The translations under genes and the position numbers were made by a program. A DNA stretch of 64,000 nt from Vitreimonas flagellata (GTDB taxonomy: Bacteria > Pseudomonadota > Alphaproteobacteria > Caulobacterales > Aquidulcibacteraceae). The DNA lies in assembly GCF_004634425.1 (NCBI RefSeq), contig NZ_SBJL01000004.1, positions 389,429 through 453,428 on the forward strand. The letters run 5' to 3'. Shown here in pieces: positions 44,852 through 53,334 of this stretch. The notes under the pieces are model-generated. The model was not told where the DNA came from and searched no databases. It saw only the letters and a program-made list of their open reading frames with translations. The number at the start of each line of letters is the position of its first letter. Position 1 is the stretch's first letter.

Positions 44852-45392
44852 GGATTTCCTCCGGCGCGGGGCTTTTGTCCACCAGCCAATCGAGGGCGTT
44901 CTGCGCTTGCGCTGCAGCAAACAAAAACGCGCGTTTGTCGTGCTCGAGCACTTTCATCCAGCTTTCAATATAGGCGGAATGATCTGCGATGTGACCGGGC
45001 GGCATGCCTAAATGCGCGCCCAGAATGGCTGCGCCGATTTCGGCGATCAATTCCTCGACGACGTAAGCTGCACGATCAAAGCGCTTGGAGAGATCGCGGC
45101 CGACACGGTGGGGAGCGGCGGTGGCGTGCACGCATTCATGGTTCAAGGTCGCAGCGTAGGCGTCCAAGGAATCGAAGGCGGCGATCGGCGGCATGGCGAT
45201 CATGTCGCGGCTTGGGATGTAGCAGGCGATGTCGCGCGAGAGGGTGCGCTCGATGTCCAGACGCTGAAACCAGGCCTCATGCGCGCCGGCAGCCGAGGCG
45301 GCGTCGAAGATTGGTGCGGGATGAAAGTGCGAGGGCAGTCCCTCGATCTGGTTGGCGTTGAAGACAATGTAGGATTTGAGGAAGCGCGCCAT
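44838..45392 (-). CDS. ArdC-family zincin, N-terminally truncated
   Basis: 184 residues. The zinc motif HECVH (in TLNHECVHATAAPH) with the downstream EELIAEIGAA glutamate is the ArdC C-terminal metallopeptidase domain. The sequence begins at FLKSYIVFNANQIEGLP, which is internal in full-length ArdC proteins (about 300 residues); the N-terminal ssDNA-binding domain is missing and no continuation is seen in the upstream frame. ArdC protects incoming plasmid DNA from restriction. A truncated, probably non-functional remnant that overlaps the Toprim gene. Confidence 0.75.
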   Translation of the reverse strand: MARFLKSYIVFNANQIEGLPSHFHPAPIFDAASAAGAHEAWFQRLDIERTLSRDIACYIPSRDMIAMPPIAAFDSLDAYAATLNHECVHATAAPHRVGRDLSKRFDRAAYVVEELIAEIGAAILGAHLGMPPGHIADHSAYIESWMKVLEHDKRAFLFAAAQAQNALDWLVDKSPAPEEIHVAA

Positions 45393-45476
45393 TGTCTCGC
45401 CTGGCGCTGGGCCGCGCTGCCCTAGGCCGTATCGGGAATGGAGTTGTCCGTAGTGGATGGCTTTCGGAAATCCGAC

Positions 45477-45520
45477 TTCCGCTTTGCGGCGGGCAAACGC
45501 TTAGGACCGTTATTGGGATT
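45477..45520. repeat. Copy A of a 44-bp dispersed repeat
   Basis: Begins TTCCGCTTTGCGGCG and ends GTTATTGGGATT, with a variable middle of about 16 bases. Matches copies at 46198 and 49124 at both ends. This copy and copy B bracket the ParDE module. Confidence 0.6.
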
Positions 45521-45541
45521 TTCCCGACGTCTGCGCCTCGT

Positions 45542-45853
45542 TTAATCTTCGCGCAAAAGGCTCTCGTAGTCCTGACCGCCGTAGAAAATGCCGAGAACGG
45601 TAACTACCTTCGGGAGCGCCGAATAGGCAATCGCGACGCGTCTGCGGAAGAAGGTCATTCTCAGACCTCGTCGGATATCGTCCCGTGCGGCGCCAGCGAG
45701 GGGCGTTGCGCCGAGCCTTTCGCAACGCTCAACGATTGCGCCGGTGTAGCTCTCGGCAATGGTTGGAGAAGCGTTGGCCGCGATATATTCGTAAAGCGCG
45801 ATGATCTGCGCTTCCGCTTCAGGAGAGAAGACGACCTCTTTCGGCCGGCTCAT
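45542..45853 (-). CDS. parE: ParE/RelE-type toxin
   Basis: 103 residues. The fold pattern VVFSPEAEAQIIALYEYIAA at the N-terminus, IVERCERLGATPLAG, the basic RDDIRRGLRMTFFRRRVAIAY and final VLGIFYGGQDYE match the ParE/RelE superfamily. ParE members poison DNA gyrase. It overlaps the antitoxin gene by 4 bp (ATGA), the antitoxin being first in the operon. The gene name indicates family, not proven activity. Confidence 0.9.
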   Translation of the reverse strand: MSRPKEVVFSPEAEAQIIALYEYIAANASPTIAESYTGAIVERCERLGATPLAGAARDDIRRGLRMTFFRRRVAIAYSALPKVVTVLGIFYGGQDYESLLRED

Positions 45854-46128
45854 GTTCGTTTGGAGTTGCGCTTGTGAACACGAGCCAGCGACGCCTTAAC
45901 ATCCGCGCTTGAGCGCGCGCGACTGGGATCTGCCTTCATCCGATCATACGTCGCTGCGACTTCGCCACGGAGCCAGTGTTCGATCGCTTTGTCGCGGGCT
46001 TGCAATGCTCGAAGACCGTCGCGAATGACCTCACTTTCGCTTGCGTATTCGCCAGTAGCGACCTTGTGAGCGACTTCCTTGGCCATCTCGTTGGGGAGGG
46101 TGACGCTTAGCTGCTTTGTGGATCGCAT
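45850..46128 (-). CDS. parD: ParD-type antitoxin
   Basis: 92 residues from ATG 46128. The N-terminal ribbon-helix-helix (STKQLSVTLPNEMAKEVAHK, then ASESEVIRDGLRALQAR) is typical of ParD/CopG-like antitoxins; the C-terminal tail is the disordered toxin-binding part. A longer reading to 46218 would start inside the operator palindrome and is unlikely. Expected to neutralise the toxin and repress its own promoter through the palindrome just upstream. Confidence 0.92.
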   Translation of the reverse strand: MRSTKQLSVTLPNEMAKEVAHKVATGEYASESEVIRDGLRALQARDKAIEHWLRGEVAATYDRMKADPSRARSSADVKASLARVHKRNSKRT

Positions 46129-46140
46129 AATGTCCTCGCC

Positions 46141-46159
46141 AGTAGGATTTAATCCTACT
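46141..46159. promoter_or_regulatory. Palindromic operator of the parDE operon
   Basis: AGTAGGATT-T-AATCCTACT is a perfect 9+1+9 palindrome, 12 bases upstream of the parD start. Autoregulatory ribbon-helix-helix antitoxins bind such sites. Confidence 0.8.
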
Positions 46160-46197
46160 AAGAAAAATGTCAAGTTCGGCCCGATTTCAGCGCTCAC

Positions 46198-46241
46198 GTC
46201 CGCTTTGCGGCGCCGCATCGTGGAGGGCTGTTATTGGGATC
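46198..46241. repeat. Copy B of the 44-bp dispersed repeat
   Basis: Begins GTCCGCTTTGCGGCG and ends GTTATTGGGAT. Lies 39 bases beyond the parD operator. The remaining bases to the ACT gene hold a small hairpin (CGTCCC-TGC-GGGACG, 46358-46372) and nothing else recognised. Confidence 0.6.
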
Positions 46242-46473
46242 ACGCAGCTCGCGTGGCGCGCTAGCGGGGAGGCGAGGCCACTTTCCTTTCGCGTATGGAT
46301 GCACTAAACAAACCGCATGACGCGCGCCATCCGGCCCCAGATCGCCAGCATTATTATCGTCCCTGCGGGACGGTGATAGCGCGCGTTATTTTCAACAGCG
46401 TTAGATTTACCCACCCGTGCCCAACCAGGCCCGCGGGATCAAATACGCGTGTCTGGCACTCTAGGAGAGCCAC

Positions 46474-46761
46474 ATGCGTCACGACACTACGCGCCTAACC
46501 CATGAACCCCAGGATCGCGGGGCGCGGCATCACATCATCGATGTGGAATGCGCACCGGACCTCGGCATTGTCGTACGGGTGCTAAATTTGCTCGCGACCG
46601 CTCGGGCAAAGGTGACATCGATTGCTTCAGAGGTGGTAGGCGAGCGCATGCGTTTACGCGTCAATGCCCGCGGCATGAATGCGCGCCAGGGCGAAACGCT
46701 CAGGTGGCGACTAGAGGTTATGCCGGGCGTGTCGCAGGTCCGCCTAGTGAGCGGTAAGTAG
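46474..46761 (+). CDS. Small ACT-domain-like protein
   Basis: 95 residues with TAGGAGAG before the ATG. After a charged N-terminal 20 residues, the sequence HHIIDVECAPDLGIVVRVLN, LLATARAKVTSIASEVVG, MRLRVNARGM and LRWRLEVMPGVSQVRLV follows the beta-alpha-beta-beta-alpha-beta order of an ACT domain (acetolactate synthase regulatory-subunit-like). ACT domains bind amino acids to regulate enzymes. No partner enzyme lies adjacent. Stand-alone and probably acquired or orphaned. Confidence 0.75.
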   Translation: MRHDTTRLTHEPQDRGARHHIIDVECAPDLGIVVRVLNLLATARAKVTSIASEVVGERMRLRVNARGMNARQGETLRWRLEVMPGVSQVRLVSGK

Positions 46762-46949
46762 ATCAGCGCCGCATCATTCCCAACCACACATGTAGCACCG
46801 TGGATCTTCAGGACACTTGTAGTGAAGGTCTGTTGTTGAGAACCATCTCGCTTACTTCTGTTTCTGGGATCCCGCGGTCGACCGACAGTCGCGCCAAGTG
46901 GTCATGAGAGGACTGCGGAGCCCATCACTATCTAGCCCAGTTTCGAAGT

Positions 46950-49004
46950 TCAAATCGAAAGCTCGACGTCCCCCTCAACCACTTCTTGCTGTAACTGCGG
47001 CCGCTCACCCCGCGCCCAGTGCGCGACGCGGTGCACGACGCGGTAGCGTAGCGGGCCGCCGTCTACTGTTTCGGCGCGTTCAAACGGCGTCGGAATGCAG
47101 ACGAACTCAGTCTCCAACGCATCCAGCGAAGCGCGCACGGTGGCGTAACCATATCCGCCATAATCGGCGAATTTGAGGTTCGGCGAGACATCCGGATTTC
47201 GCACGGCGCGGGCAGCGGCGACATCGCCAGTCTCCTGAAGCATGAGCGAAGAGCGCACACCGTGTAGGATCGTCATGTTGGTCGCGCACTGCGTTGCGCC
47301 ATCGGGCATGTCACGGATGTAGAGCGCGCGGTAGGGATGATCTCGGCGCATACCGTTGGCGACCACTTCGGCGTGACCTTGGGCCGTGATCGATCCGGTG
47401 ATGAATTCCACGCCGACGGGGTCGAAGGGGCGTGGCGGCAATGTCTTGCAAGGATAGCCTGCCCAAAACGAATGCTTGTCGCCGGCGACGATTGCAAAGC
47501 CGGTGACGCCTTCTTGGCGGACCATGTCGAAAATCTCGCCATGCTCGACAGCGTAACCTGCGTTGAAAACGGCGTAATCATCGTCGGGCCAACGCTCATT
47601 GAGCGGCGCAGGCAAATTCTGCGGATCGGCGCGCAAAGTGAGCGTGCCCAAGGAATGACCCCATATCTTCCACGGTGCGGATGAGGCGCGCAGGCGATCC
47701 TTGAACCAGGCGATTTGATCAAGCCCTAAATAGCCGTCCGGCGTGGCGCTGACACACTCGTTTGGAATTTCCTCGGCCCCGAAGCGGATGGTCGCAGGGG
47801 GCGCGCCGTTATTGTACTCGCGGCCCTGGTCAATGATGTCGAGCGCCGTTTCTGGCAGCATGTTGGGCGGCATGCTCATTTCGAACCAAGTGTTTTGCGG
47901 GTTTGGTCCCGCCTTGTAGGAGCGGTTGTCGGTGAGGATCAGTTCAGCGTTCCGGCCATAGCGAAATGCGCGGTGAATTCGCAGTGCGTGGATGGCTACG
48001 AGATTGTTAGGCTCGCGACTGAGGCCGCGCCCGTCAAAATCTGACAATGGCGTGTCCGTCACGGCGGGCGCCTCGAACGCATCGCCCGCGCTTGGTTTGA
48101 CGACGCGCGCGGGCTGGTATTCGTACCAGGCTTGGCTGGCCGCGACCTTCAGATTTTGCGCCGGCTCTGGCGGATCGTTGAAGATTTGCGACTGGCTTTG
48201 GAAGCCATTCCACGAGAATTCATGATTGTCCCACACCGGCACGAACGGCCAACGTGCGCGCGCATCCTGTAAGTCGGGATCTGTGAGATAGGCGCGATAG
48301 ATGGTTCGATAATCGCCAAGATCGGTCGGGAAGTGAAAGTTGCGCACCTTCTTGCCGTTCGGATATCGGAAAAGCTCGCGAAGGCGACGGCCGCGATCTC
48401 GTCCATCTGGTGCATCTTCTGGATATTTTACAATTTCATAGACAAAGTCGCCCAAGTGCAGCACAAAACCGAGTTGCTCAGCGCGCGGACGGCGCACGTC
48501 TTCGTAGATCATCCGCCGATAAGCGTTGAGCGCGCCGATGGTCGGGTCCTGGCAACTCACGAACGCAAAGCGCACTGGGCGATCGTCATTCTCCGCTGGC
48601 GCGGTGAGCGTGCGGCCGACGCGGCTCATATTTCCCGCCTCGTCGACGAAGCGATACCAATATTCGCGCGCGGGCCGCAGGCCTGCGGCTAGGAAGCGGC
48701 AGGTCCAGTCGGTGGCCGCACTCACCTCTACATCGCCACGCGCTACGACTCGGGAGAACGCCTCATCGCTGGCAATCTCGACGACAAGGCGATGCGCGCT
48801 CACGCCTTCGTCCGGCTCACGGCGCGTCCACAAGATGACGCTATCGGGCGCCGGGTCGCCTGAAGCCACGCCTTGAGGGTAGAGGGCCCGCCGTTCGACG
48901 CGGGGCCCCGACGGGGCGTGCGCGCAGCTTTGGCCGAAAGCAAGCGCAGCGCCCAGAGCGGCCGCCTGCTTCATTAGCGTTCGGCGTGTCGATGCTGCGC
49001 CCAT
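46950..49004 (-). CDS. phoD: PhoD-like alkaline phosphatase
   Basis: 684 residues. A twin-arginine signal (STRRTLMKQAAALGAALAFG) directs folded export. Metal-site motifs are in place: FAFVSCQDPTIGALNAYRRM, LHLGDFVYE, VPVWDNHEFSWNG, and the later DKHSFWAGYP region with the conserved Asp-Lys-His. PhoD enzymes are Ca2+/Fe3+ phosphodiesterases/phosphatases of the periplasm acting on phosphate esters. The last 100 residues extend beyond the core. Start ATG 49004 fits the Tat signal. It stands alone; no Pho box was identified by eye. Confidence 0.92.
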   Translation of the reverse strand: MGAASTRRTLMKQAAALGAALAFGQSCAHAPSGPRVERRALYPQGVASGDPAPDSVILWTRREPDEGVSAHRLVVEIASDEAFSRVVARGDVEVSAATDWTCRFLAAGLRPAREYWYRFVDEAGNMSRVGRTLTAPAENDDRPVRFAFVSCQDPTIGALNAYRRMIYEDVRRPRAEQLGFVLHLGDFVYEIVKYPEDAPDGRDRGRRLRELFRYPNGKKVRNFHFPTDLGDYRTIYRAYLTDPDLQDARARWPFVPVWDNHEFSWNGFQSQSQIFNDPPEPAQNLKVAASQAWYEYQPARVVKPSAGDAFEAPAVTDTPLSDFDGRGLSREPNNLVAIHALRIHRAFRYGRNAELILTDNRSYKAGPNPQNTWFEMSMPPNMLPETALDIIDQGREYNNGAPPATIRFGAEEIPNECVSATPDGYLGLDQIAWFKDRLRASSAPWKIWGHSLGTLTLRADPQNLPAPLNERWPDDDYAVFNAGYAVEHGEIFDMVRQEGVTGFAIVAGDKHSFWAGYPCKTLPPRPFDPVGVEFITGSITAQGHAEVVANGMRRDHPYRALYIRDMPDGATQCATNMTILHGVRSSLMLQETGDVAAARAVRNPDVSPNLKFADYGGYGYATVRASLDALETEFVCIPTPFERAETVDGGPLRYRVVHRVAHWARGERPQLQQEVVEGDVELSI

Positions 49005-49123
49005 TGATCTCTCTCCACATGATCGCGTCTTGTAGGACCTCCCCTCGCGCGCTGAGGAGCAATCGAAGATCGACAGAGCGGAGGGGATAGGCGACCGGTT
49101 TCGCCGATCAGCAGACGGCTGGC

Positions 49124-49167
49124 GTCCGGTTTACGGCGTTCAAGCCGGAAGGGCCCTTATTGGGATT
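49124..49167. repeat. Copy C of the 44-bp dispersed repeat
   Basis: Begins GTCCGGTTTACGGCG and ends CTTATTGGGATT. Diverged from copies A and B in the first part. It lies in the 506-base gap between phoD and the MFS gene (49005-49510), in which no gene or other structure was seen. Confidence 0.5.
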
Positions 49168-49510
49168 TCGCTCCCCTTCATCACCTGAAGTCGCTGAGGG
49201 CAAGCGCGCGCCAGCGATCAAAGCCCGAAGGGTGGAGACGCACGCAGGCGTGCGGCTCCATCGCGGCACGCGACGCAAGCGCGCTCGGCGAGGGCCGAGG
49301 CGCCCAAATTCTAGCTACCGCAAATAGCATGAAGGCCAGCAATGTTCGCAGAGGACCCAAGCGATGCGAGGCGCTTCAGTGGGGCGTGCCAGCACCCGCT
49401 AAATAGCGAGCGTCTATTCATCAGGCGCTGTCGTCTCAAAGGGGAGCCTTCGGATTCACCGGGGCGCGCTTCATCGGGCGGAAGGCAGACTGCCGAGAGC
49501 GCAGCGCCCA

Positions 49511-50803
49511 TTAGCGCGCTTTGATCAGAGCCGTGGCGAAGCCGAGTGTGGCGGCGATGCTGGTGGCTGCGCCGCAATAGGCGAGGCCGTAGCGCAGTGC
49601 GTCCGGGCCGCCGATTGCGTCTCCGATCAGTGTCACCATGGTTGGCGCGGCGCCAAAGCCGATGATCGCGCCGACGACGATGAAGGCGCCGAGGCATACG
49701 CCGCGGATTTCGTTGGGGACGAGCACGGCGATGGCGGCGGCGGTGACGAGGCCGGTGATCGCACCGCACGTCAGCAGCAAGAGTAGCAGCCAGGCAAAAC
49801 CTGCTGCATCCGACATCAAGGGAAAGAATGCGCCTGGGATGGACAGTGCGGCGGCGATAACTGCGCCGATCAAGATACCGCCCTTGATTTTGCTCTTGTG
49901 CCCGAAGTCGGCGGCAAAGCCGCCAACGAGCGCGCCGATCACGCCTGAACCCAGGATGACGAGGCCCATCCAGCCGCCAAATTGCTCGGGCGTGAGATTG
50001 TAATGACGTTCCAGCACGGGTGCTGCCCAAATGCTTGCGGCAGCGTCAGCCATCACCACTGTGACTTGACCAAGAAAGAGCGGTGCAAGCAGGCCGCGCC
50101 TTTCCCACAATTCGCGCAAGGCCACGGAGAGCGCGGGGTTGGATTCGCTGATTTCCCGCCGTGTGGGTTCACGCAGTGTCAGCAACAGCAGCGAGAGGAC
50201 GAGGCTGACGCCAGCAAAAACCAGGAGCACATTGCGCCAAGGCGAAAGGCCTTCGATGAGCGGGGCTGCGTTTGCGTAATAGCCGAGAAGCGCTCCGCCG
50301 AAGGCGAAGGCGGCGGCGGCGCCCACCATGTTGCCGAGCGAAAGCAGCATCAGCGAACGGCCGCGTGTCGACGGCGAACTCAGGTCAGCCGCCAGTGAGA
50401 TTGCAACCGTGAGCGAAGAGAAGGCGCCAATGCCGGCGAGCATGCGCGCCGCGAAAATCTGCCAGAACTCCGTGGCGAAAACGCTAAGCGCAGTGCCGAT
50501 CGTCCAGAGCATGGCGAGGCTGAAGAGGAGATTGGCGCGATTGCCGCGGTCGGTCATGCGGCCGACAGGGATGGCGAGAAGGCCGATCGGGATGGAAATC
50601 GCGAGCCCCTGCAGCAGGCTCATCTGAAAATCGTTGAGGTGCAGGTCGGTGGCGGCGACCTCTTGCACGGGGCTGAACACAGTGCGCATCGCCGAGGCGC
50701 TGGCGATGGTGGTTGCGAGCAGAAGCAGCGACGTCAGCACGCGGGTCCGTTTGGCGGGGGCGGTTACGCCGCCATCGGCGACGACGACGTCAATCTGCGC
50801 CAT
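49511..50803 (-). CDS. MFS transporter
   Basis: 430 residues, about 12 hydrophobic helices. Helix 2-3 loop GLLAIPVGRMTDRGNRANLL fits MFS motif A. The type resembles spinster/AmpG-like carriers. It overlaps the upstream FadR-type regulator by 14 bp and is the last gene of the AraC-FadR-MFS operon, so it probably imports a compound released by the esterase and flavoprotein encoded beside it. Substrate unassigned. Confidence 0.92.
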   Translation of the reverse strand: MAQIDVVVADGGVTAPAKRTRVLTSLLLLATTIASASAMRTVFSPVQEVAATDLHLNDFQMSLLQGLAISIPIGLLAIPVGRMTDRGNRANLLFSLAMLWTIGTALSVFATEFWQIFAARMLAGIGAFSSLTVAISLAADLSSPSTRGRSLMLLSLGNMVGAAAAFAFGGALLGYYANAAPLIEGLSPWRNVLLVFAGVSLVLSLLLLTLREPTRREISESNPALSVALRELWERRGLLAPLFLGQVTVVMADAAASIWAAPVLERHYNLTPEQFGGWMGLVILGSGVIGALVGGFAADFGHKSKIKGGILIGAVIAAALSIPGAFFPLMSDAAGFAWLLLLLLTCGAITGLVTAAAIAVLVPNEIRGVCLGAFIVVGAIIGFGAAPTMVTLIGDAIGGPDALRYGLAYCGAATSIAATLGFATALIKAR

Positions 50804-51524
50804 TGTTGGCCTCGGCTTTCAAGAGATCGCCGATGGCGTCGTCGAAGTGTAGCGCCATAGCGACCGCCGCGGCGTCCGGATCCCGCTTCAGTATCGCGGC
50901 CGCGACGGCGCGGTGGCGATCAATCATCACTTGCCTGCGGCTCTTGGCGATGCGCGTGCTCCACGCCGTCGGCACCGCCACTTCCATCAAGGGTGCAAAC
51001 GAAGCAACGATCTGGATGAAGAGGGCGTTGTGGCTCGCTTCGGCGATGGTGTTGTGAAACGCGATATCGTGGGCCGTGCGTTTGGCGAGATCGTCTTTGT
51101 CAGTGGCCATCGCTTCAGCGAGCGCAACGATGCGTGCGGCTTGGGCGTCCGTGCGTGCTGTCGCGGCGAGGGCGGCGGTGCGCTGTTCAATGGTGCGGCG
51201 CACGTCCCATACATCCGGCACCGTGATTTGCGCGGTGGAGACAGCGTGTTGCAATGAGGTGGCGATCACGGACCCATCGAGTGCGCCAACACGAGGCTTT
51301 CGACCATTGCCCACATTGATGACCCTGAGCGCTGCGAGCGCGCCGAACGCTTCGCGCATCACCGCGCGGCTGACATCGAGCACTTCCGCGAAATGGCCTT
51401 CGCCAGGCAGCGTGTCGCCAACACGCAAACGATGGTCGCGGATGTAGTCAGTGACCGCGTTCATCGCGGATTGAACGAGCGAGTTGCCTTCGCTTGCACG
51501 CAAGGATGTGGTGGGGATCGACAT
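50790..51524 (-). CDS. GntR/FadR-family transcriptional regulator
   Basis: 244 residues with AAGGAGC before the ATG. N-terminal winged helix: DYIRDHRLRVGDTLPGEGHF, VLDVSRAVMREAFGALAALR. The helical FadR ligand domain follows, with the metal/ligand residues in RRTIEQRTAALA, AFHNTIAEASHN and DRHRAVAAAI. Ligands are normally small organic acids. It is encoded between an AraC-type regulator and the transporter; the palindromic sites at 52324, 52348 and 56917 have the size expected for a dimer of this type, which I infer it binds. Confidence 0.94.
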   Translation of the reverse strand: MSIPTTSLRASEGNSLVQSAMNAVTDYIRDHRLRVGDTLPGEGHFAEVLDVSRAVMREAFGALAALRVINVGNGRKPRVGALDGSVIATSLQHAVSTAQITVPDVWDVRRTIEQRTAALAATARTDAQAARIVALAEAMATDKDDLAKRTAHDIAFHNTIAEASHNALFIQIVASFAPLMEVAVPTAWSTRIAKSRRQVMIDRHRAVAAAILKRDPDAAAVAMALHFDDAIGDLLKAEANNGAD

Positions 51525-51533
51525 CGGTGCTCC

Positions 51534-52283
51534 TTACGCCGCGGCTGCGCACGCGCGTAAATCAGAGGGCGAGACGCCGAAGCGGCGCCCAAATGCGCGC
51601 GCAAAGCTCGCATTGTTGAGATAGCCGTTTTCGTAGCCAATGGACGACACCGGCAGGTTCGTCGTGAGCAACATGCGCTTGGCTCGGCTGAGGCGCTGTT
51701 CGGCGATCGCTTCGGCGATACTGCACTTGAACATATCGCGGAAGCCGCGCGTGAGTTTTGCGCGGTTGAGTCCGCAAGCGCGTGCGATGGTGTCGAGCGT
51801 GAGCTTCTCGTTCCAGCGCTCATCAATGATGCGGCGCGCGGCGACGACACGACGTGTGTCTTCAAGTGAGAGCGCCCCTTCACCGGTGAGCGGCAACAAT
51901 TCGTCGCCCGCAAGCAATTGGATGGTTTCGCACAGCAGTTCGATGCTCTTGCCGAGGCGATAGATTGTCAGCGTTTCCCCGCTCAGTTCGGCTTCGCGAA
52001 TGGAGCGCACAATTGCGCGCAAGGCGGAGGGGAGGTGAAACTCAACACCTGTCGGCATGACGCCGCCGACGCGAAGGAAAGCGGCGCGTTCAATCACCAA
52101 TGTCAGTCGTGTCTCGTTAGATAGCGAAGCAAGACTCGGTGACAGATCGAATGCGATCGAAGGCGCATCGCTGTCCGCGTCGAAGGCAAGCGCGATGTAA
52201 TTGGGCGGCATCGGCACGCCACCGAGCGGACCAGCACCCAGAAGCAGCGTCATCTCCGCTGAGACTTCGACGAATTCGCGCAT
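51534..52283 (-). CDS. AraC-family transcriptional regulator
   Basis: 249 residues from ATG 52283, with GAGGAAC just upstream; the reading to 52325 would pass through an operator. The C-terminal 100 residues hold two helix-turn-helix motifs: LTLDTIARACGLNRAKLTRG and LPVSSIGYENGYLNNASFAR, followed by FGRRFGVSPSDLRA. The N-terminal half has no recognisable sugar-binding cupin. First gene of the AraC-FadR-MFS operon and just downstream of two operator copies. Confidence 0.92.
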   Translation of the reverse strand: MREFVEVSAEMTLLLGAGPLGGVPMPPNYIALAFDADSDAPSIAFDLSPSLASLSNETRLTLVIERAAFLRVGGVMPTGVEFHLPSALRAIVRSIREAELSGETLTIYRLGKSIELLCETIQLLAGDELLPLTGEGALSLEDTRRVVAARRIIDERWNEKLTLDTIARACGLNRAKLTRGFRDMFKCSIAEAIAEQRLSRAKRMLLTTNLPVSSIGYENGYLNNASFARAFGRRFGVSPSDLRACAAAA

Positions 52284-52323
52284 GTTCCTCACCCAGTTAT
52301 TCTGGTTGTTGAGGACAGTCTGC

Positions 52324-52338
52324 ACCTTTCAGATAGGT
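52324..52338. promoter_or_regulatory. Operator copy 1 (catabolic regulon)
   Basis: ACCTTTCAGATAGGT, which on the other strand reads ACCTATCTGAAAGGT, identical to the copy at 56917. It lies 41 bases upstream of the AraC start. Confidence 0.7.
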
Positions 52339-52347
52339 ATGGCAAGA

Positions 52348-52362
52348 ACCTATCTGATAGGT
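52348..52362. promoter_or_regulatory. Operator copy 2 (perfect palindrome)
   Basis: ACCTATC-T-GATAGGT, a perfect 7+1+7 palindrome, centred 24 bases from copy 1. It overlaps the stop codon of the esterase gene and faces the AraC gene. Confidence 0.75.
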
Positions 52363-53330
52363 TTTTTGGCCTCGTGGTGCAGTGCGCTTTTCAGAGCTTC
52401 GAGGCTGTCGCGGCGGGCGCGGGCGGAGATCGGCGCGTCGCCGCCGAAAATATCGAAGCCGTGGAATCCGCCTGGATAAACATGGAGTTCGACCGGCGTG
52501 CCGGCGCGCAACAGGCGGGTCGCATAGGCGATGTCCTCGTCGATAAAGAGATCCAGGGTCGGGCAGGCGATGAAGGCTGGCGGCAAGCCGGATAGGTCCG
52601 GCGCCCGCGCTGGAGCGGCGTAGGGCGAAACGCCAGCCTGGCCGGGCTCGTGACCGAGGAGTGCGGTCCAGCCAAAGCGATTGTTGTGCGCCGTCCAGAT
52701 GAATTCCCCGGCGACGGGGTTTGGCTCGGCGACACAAGTGCGGTCGTCGAGCATCGGATAGATCAAATGTTGGAAGGCGAGCTGGTGTTCGCCGCGATCG
52801 CGGGCGAGCAGCGCGAGTGCTGCGGCCAAGCCGCCGCCTGCGCTTTCGCCCATCACGCCGATACGATTGCGATCAATGCCGAGCGCGTCAGCGTTTGCGA
52901 AGGTCCAGGCGAGCCCAGCATAGCAATCTTCGATGCCAGCGGGGTAGGGATTCTCCGGCGCCAGTCGATAGTCGACACTCACGATGACGCAATTGAGGTC
53001 GTAGGCCGCCGGACGATGCAGCGGTTCAAGCTGCCCCGCCGCGCCGCCGACATAACCGCCGCCGTGGATGTGATAGATGCACGGCAAGGCGCCTGGCGCA
53101 TTGCGCGGCTGATAGATGGTGAGCGTGATATCCGGCGCGCCGGCGGGGCCGGGAACGCTGCGAATTGTTTGCGCGACTGCGTCGGTGATTTCCGCAGGCG
53201 CAACGATTGGTAGTTTCGCGAAGCGTTCCGCTTCACGCATCGGCGCCAGAAGTTCGCTGGTCAGCGCAATCGTCGGGAAAACATCCAGCACCGGAAGCAG
53301 TGCGGGATCGACGAGCTTGCGCGTGTCCAT
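52350..53330 (-). CDS. Hormone-sensitive-lipase-family esterase
   Basis: 326 residues. HSL-family oxyanion motif HGGGYVGG (in YHIHGGGYVGGAAG), nucleophile elbow GVMGESAGGGLAAALAL, late Asp in LDLFIDEDIAYATRLLRAG and catalytic His in VYPGGFHGFDIF. Hydrolyses short-chain esters in the cytoplasm. It follows the D-lactate-dehydrogenase-like gene by 4 bp and is the last gene of the receptor-led operon. No signal peptide. Confidence 0.93.
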   Translation of the reverse strand: MDTRKLVDPALLPVLDVFPTIALTSELLAPMREAERFAKLPIVAPAEITDAVAQTIRSVPGPAGAPDITLTIYQPRNAPGALPCIYHIHGGGYVGGAAGQLEPLHRPAAYDLNCVIVSVDYRLAPENPYPAGIEDCYAGLAWTFANADALGIDRNRIGVMGESAGGGLAAALALLARDRGEHQLAFQHLIYPMLDDRTCVAEPNPVAGEFIWTAHNNRFGWTALLGHEPGQAGVSPYAAPARAPDLSGLPPAFIACPTLDLFIDEDIAYATRLLRAGTPVELHVYPGGFHGFDIFGGDAPISARARRDSLEALKSALHHEAKKPIR

Positions 53331-53334
53331 GAAG

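Noticed and set aside
49311..50030. 239-codon minus-strand ORF overlapping the MFS gene
   Set aside because: Arg/His-rich shadow in another frame of the transporter, extended by open intergenic sequence.
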